DNA from: Puniceibacterium sp.
GTDB lineage: Bacteria > Pseudomonadota > Alphaproteobacteria > Rhodobacterales > Rhodobacteraceae
NCBI GenBank assembly: GCA_024636635.1
Contig: JAGXGV010000006.1
Span: forward strand, 1-34,064
Reading direction: 5' to 3'
Length of the DNA stretch: 34,064 bases
The notes beneath the pieces were generated by a model, which was not told the origin of the DNA, searched no databases, and saw only the letters and a program-made list of their open reading frames with translations. Shown one piece after another: positions 32,270 to 34,064 of this stretch; within the stretch, counting starts at the first letter, position 1, and each line of letters opens with the position of its first letter. Position numbers and translations under genes: made by a program.

Positions 32270-33940
32270 ATGTCCGCGACAGATACCACCGCGCAACCGG
32301 CGCGCGCCCTGCGGGCCTGGTCAAGCCTTGTGCCCAGCCCGTGGTCGCTTGGGTCCGTGGTGATTGCCGCGACCGTGCTCGCCCCGATACTGGCCGTGGT
32401 CTGGATCGCCATGTTTCCGTCGGACAACATCTGGCCGCACCTGATCACGACCACATTGCCGCGCTATCTGCGGGCGACAGCGATCCTGATGGCCTCGGTC
32501 GGGTTGCTGGCGGCGGTGGTCGGCACGGGCACTGCATGGATGGTCTGCCGTTACGAGTTTCCAGGGCGGCGCTGGCTCGAATGGCTGTTGCTGATGCCGC
32601 TGGCCATTCCAGCCTATGTCGGTGCCTATGCGCTGGTCGATTTCCTGGAGTACGCGGGCCCGGTGCAGACTGTCTTGCGGGAAATTTTTGGCTGGACCTC
32701 GGCGCGCGACTACTGGTTCCCCGAGATCCGGTCGATGGGGGCGGCGGTGCTGGTGCTTGGCGCGGCGCTTTACCCTTATGTCTACCTTCTGGCTCGCGCG
32801 GCCTTTCGTGAACAGTCCGGCAGCGCCGAAGAGGTGGCACAATCGCTCGGGGCAGGTGCCCTTGGTCGCTTCTTCCGGGTCGGACTGCCGCTTGCGCGCC
32901 CGGCGATCGCCGCGGGCGTCGCCATCGTCATGATGGAGACAGTGAACGATTTCGGTACGGTCGATTATTTTGCTGTCCAGACCCTGACCACCGGCATCTT
33001 CAGCGTCTGGCTGCAAAGCGGCAACGCCGGCGGCGCAGCCCAGATCGCCTGTGTTGTGCTCATGCTCGTCATCGTTCTGGTCACGCTCGAGAAATCCAGC
33101 CGACGTCGTATGCGGTACTTCAACCTGTCATCGCGACATCGCCCGGTGACGCGACACCGCCTGACCGGAGCCGCGCGTCCGGTGGCCACCCTGATCTGTG
33201 CACTGCCGTTCCTGTGCGGTTTTGTTCTTCCGGCAGGGGTGATCCTTGGTCATGCGCTCGACAATGCCTCTGGCTGGAGTGACCCGGCGTTGATCGAAGC
33301 GATGCGCAACACATTGTTTGTCGGCGGGATCGCCGCGCTGATTACCGTGGCTGGCGGCATCTTTCTTGTCTATGGCGTGCGCCTGTCGGGCCGAAGGTTG
33401 CCGCGACTGCTTTTGCCTGTCACCACAATCGGTTACGCGGCGCCCGGTGCCGTTTTGGGGATCGGCATTCTGATTCCGTTGTCGGGGCTCGATCACGCGC
33501 TGGCAGATTCCGTCGAGAACCTTACCGGCCACAACATCGGCCTCGTGCTCACCGGATCGGCTTTTGCCTTGATCCTGGCCTATTGCGTGCGCTTCTTCGC
33601 AATCGCGCAAGGGGCGGCCGAAGCGGCGATGGGCCGGGTCCCCCCGAACCTGGCGCTGGCGGCACGTTCGCTGGGGCGCACACAGGGGCAGACCCTTGCG
33701 GCGGTTTACTATCCGCTGATCCGCGCTTCGGTTGCGTCAGCTCTGTTGCTTGTGTTTGTGGATTGCGTCAAGGAACTGCCTGCAACGCTACTGCTGCGCC
33801 CCTTTAATTTTGACACGCTCGCAACCCGTGTGCACGAACAGGCCAGCCTGGAGAACATAGGAGGCGCTGCACCTCCGGCGATGCTGGTGATCCTGGTGGG
33901 TCTCTGCGCCGTCGGGTTACTGGCACGCGCGAACAAGTGA
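32270..33940 (+). CDS. Iron(III)-type ABC transporter permease, fused two-module (FbpB/SfuB type)
   Basis: 556 aa from the ATG at 32270. A GTG 33 bases upstream is in frame but lies inside the palindrome and would add a non-homologous arginine-rich segment. Two homologous permease halves each end in an EAA-type loop: EEVAQSLGAGALGRFFRVGLP in the first and AARSLGRTQGQTLAAVYYPLI in the second. About twelve hydrophobic segments are visible. The fused layout and the motifs match ferric-ion (FbpB/SfuB) and related transporters. The binding protein and ATPase that must work with it are absent nearby; they are probably elsewhere in the genome. tRNA-Thr follows 48 bases later. Confidence 0.9.
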   Translation: MSATDTTAQPARALRAWSSLVPSPWSLGSVVIAATVLAPILAVVWIAMFPSDNIWPHLITTTLPRYLRATAILMASVGLLAAVVGTGTAWMVCRYEFPGRRWLEWLLLMPLAIPAYVGAYALVDFLEYAGPVQTVLREIFGWTSARDYWFPEIRSMGAAVLVLGAALYPYVYLLARAAFREQSGSAEEVAQSLGAGALGRFFRVGLPLARPAIAAGVAIVMMETVNDFGTVDYFAVQTLTTGIFSVWLQSGNAGGAAQIACVVLMLVIVLVTLEKSSRRRMRYFNLSSRHRPVTRHRLTGAARPVATLICALPFLCGFVLPAGVILGHALDNASGWSDPALIEAMRNTLFVGGIAALITVAGGIFLVYGVRLSGRRLPRLLLPVTTIGYAAPGAVLGIGILIPLSGLDHALADSVENLTGHNIGLVLTGSAFALILAYCVRFFAIAQGAAEAAMGRVPPNLALAARSLGRTQGQTLAAVYYPLIRASVASALLLVFVDCVKELPATLLLRPFNFDTLATRVHEQASLENIGGAAPPAMLVILVGLCAVGLLARANK

Positions 33941-33988
33941 AAATCCTCTTGCACCAGGTTTCCAGTCTGAGTATTCCTCCCGCCAAAT

Positions 33989-34064
33989 GCCCCTATAGCT
34001 CAGCTGGTAGAGCAACTGATTTGTAATCAGTAGGTCCGCGGTTCGAGTCCGTGTGGGGGCACCA
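33989..34064 (+). tRNA. tRNA-Thr (TGT anticodon)
   Basis: 76 bases including the encoded CCA at the right edge. The acceptor stem GCCCCTA pairs with TGGGGGC with one G-U pair, followed by discriminator A. The D arm contains AGCTCAGCTGGTAGAGC. The anticodon arm ACTGA-TTTGTAA-TCAGT gives anticodon TGT (threonine, ACA). The T arm CGCGG-TTCGAGT-CCGTG is canonical. Confidence 0.97.

Overview
The window looks like chromosomal DNA of an alphaproteobacterium of the Rhodobacterales (Roseobacter group). The grounds are the high GC content with GC-rich third codon positions, GapR, an acs gene beside branched-chain-type ABC transporter genes, a ScfR-like XRE regulator beside a symporter-histidine kinase, and many genes joined by 4-base ATGA/GTGA overlaps. 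This placement comes from gene content and family knowledge, not from a search.

Region 1 (1-9425, + strand) is one tightly packed catabolic operon: the end of a family I CoA-transferase, a crotonase-fold hydratase/isomerase, an aldehyde dehydrogenase, two different GMC flavoprotein dehydrogenases flanking an SDR dehydrogenase, a DHDPS-like lyase of the DUF993 type, a LacI repressor and a small Dabb-fold protein. The set can oxidise an alcohol through an aldehyde to an acid, activate it as a CoA ester and cleave it. The substrate cannot be read from the sequence, and any transporter lies outside the window.

Region 2 (9537-25442) is the most interesting. On the - strand, a periplasmic binding protein, two permeases and two ATPases (HAAT type) are followed by acetyl-CoA synthetase, an adenylate kinase that overlaps it by ATGA, a strong terminator, a short possible leader ORF and a membrane PAS protein whose exonuclease domain has lost most of its catalytic residues. 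Divergent from the binding protein on the + strand lie a ScfR-like HTH regulator, a stand-alone receiver, a two-helix membrane protein and a symporter-STAC-histidine kinase of the CbrA/CrbS type. The regulator carries a helical segment that closely resembles the phosphoacceptor (DHp) domain of histidine kinases. I propose a phosphorelay kinase -> receiver -> HTH regulator that controls uptake and activation of acetate or another short-chain carboxylate. A FliM/FliN-like SPOA protein ends the + strand run.

Region 3 (25443-28322, mostly - strand) holds a persulfide-dioxygenase-like metallo-beta-lactamase protein and a TIGR01244 phosphatase-like protein. Between them is the C-terminal half of a YeeE/YedE (DUF6691) transporter gene, apparently left by a deletion. 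Next come a gene-poor stretch, a small hypothetical gene and a decayed IS701-family transposase.

Region 4 (28323-34064) is a mixed set of housekeeping and orphan genes: a small two-helix membrane protein, gapR, a secreted protein, a YkgJ-type cysteine-cluster protein, a cluster of hairpin repeats, a hypothetical protein, an FbpB-type iron ABC permease behind a 19-bp palindrome, and tRNA-Thr(TGT) at the right edge. I found no rRNA and no CRISPR array.
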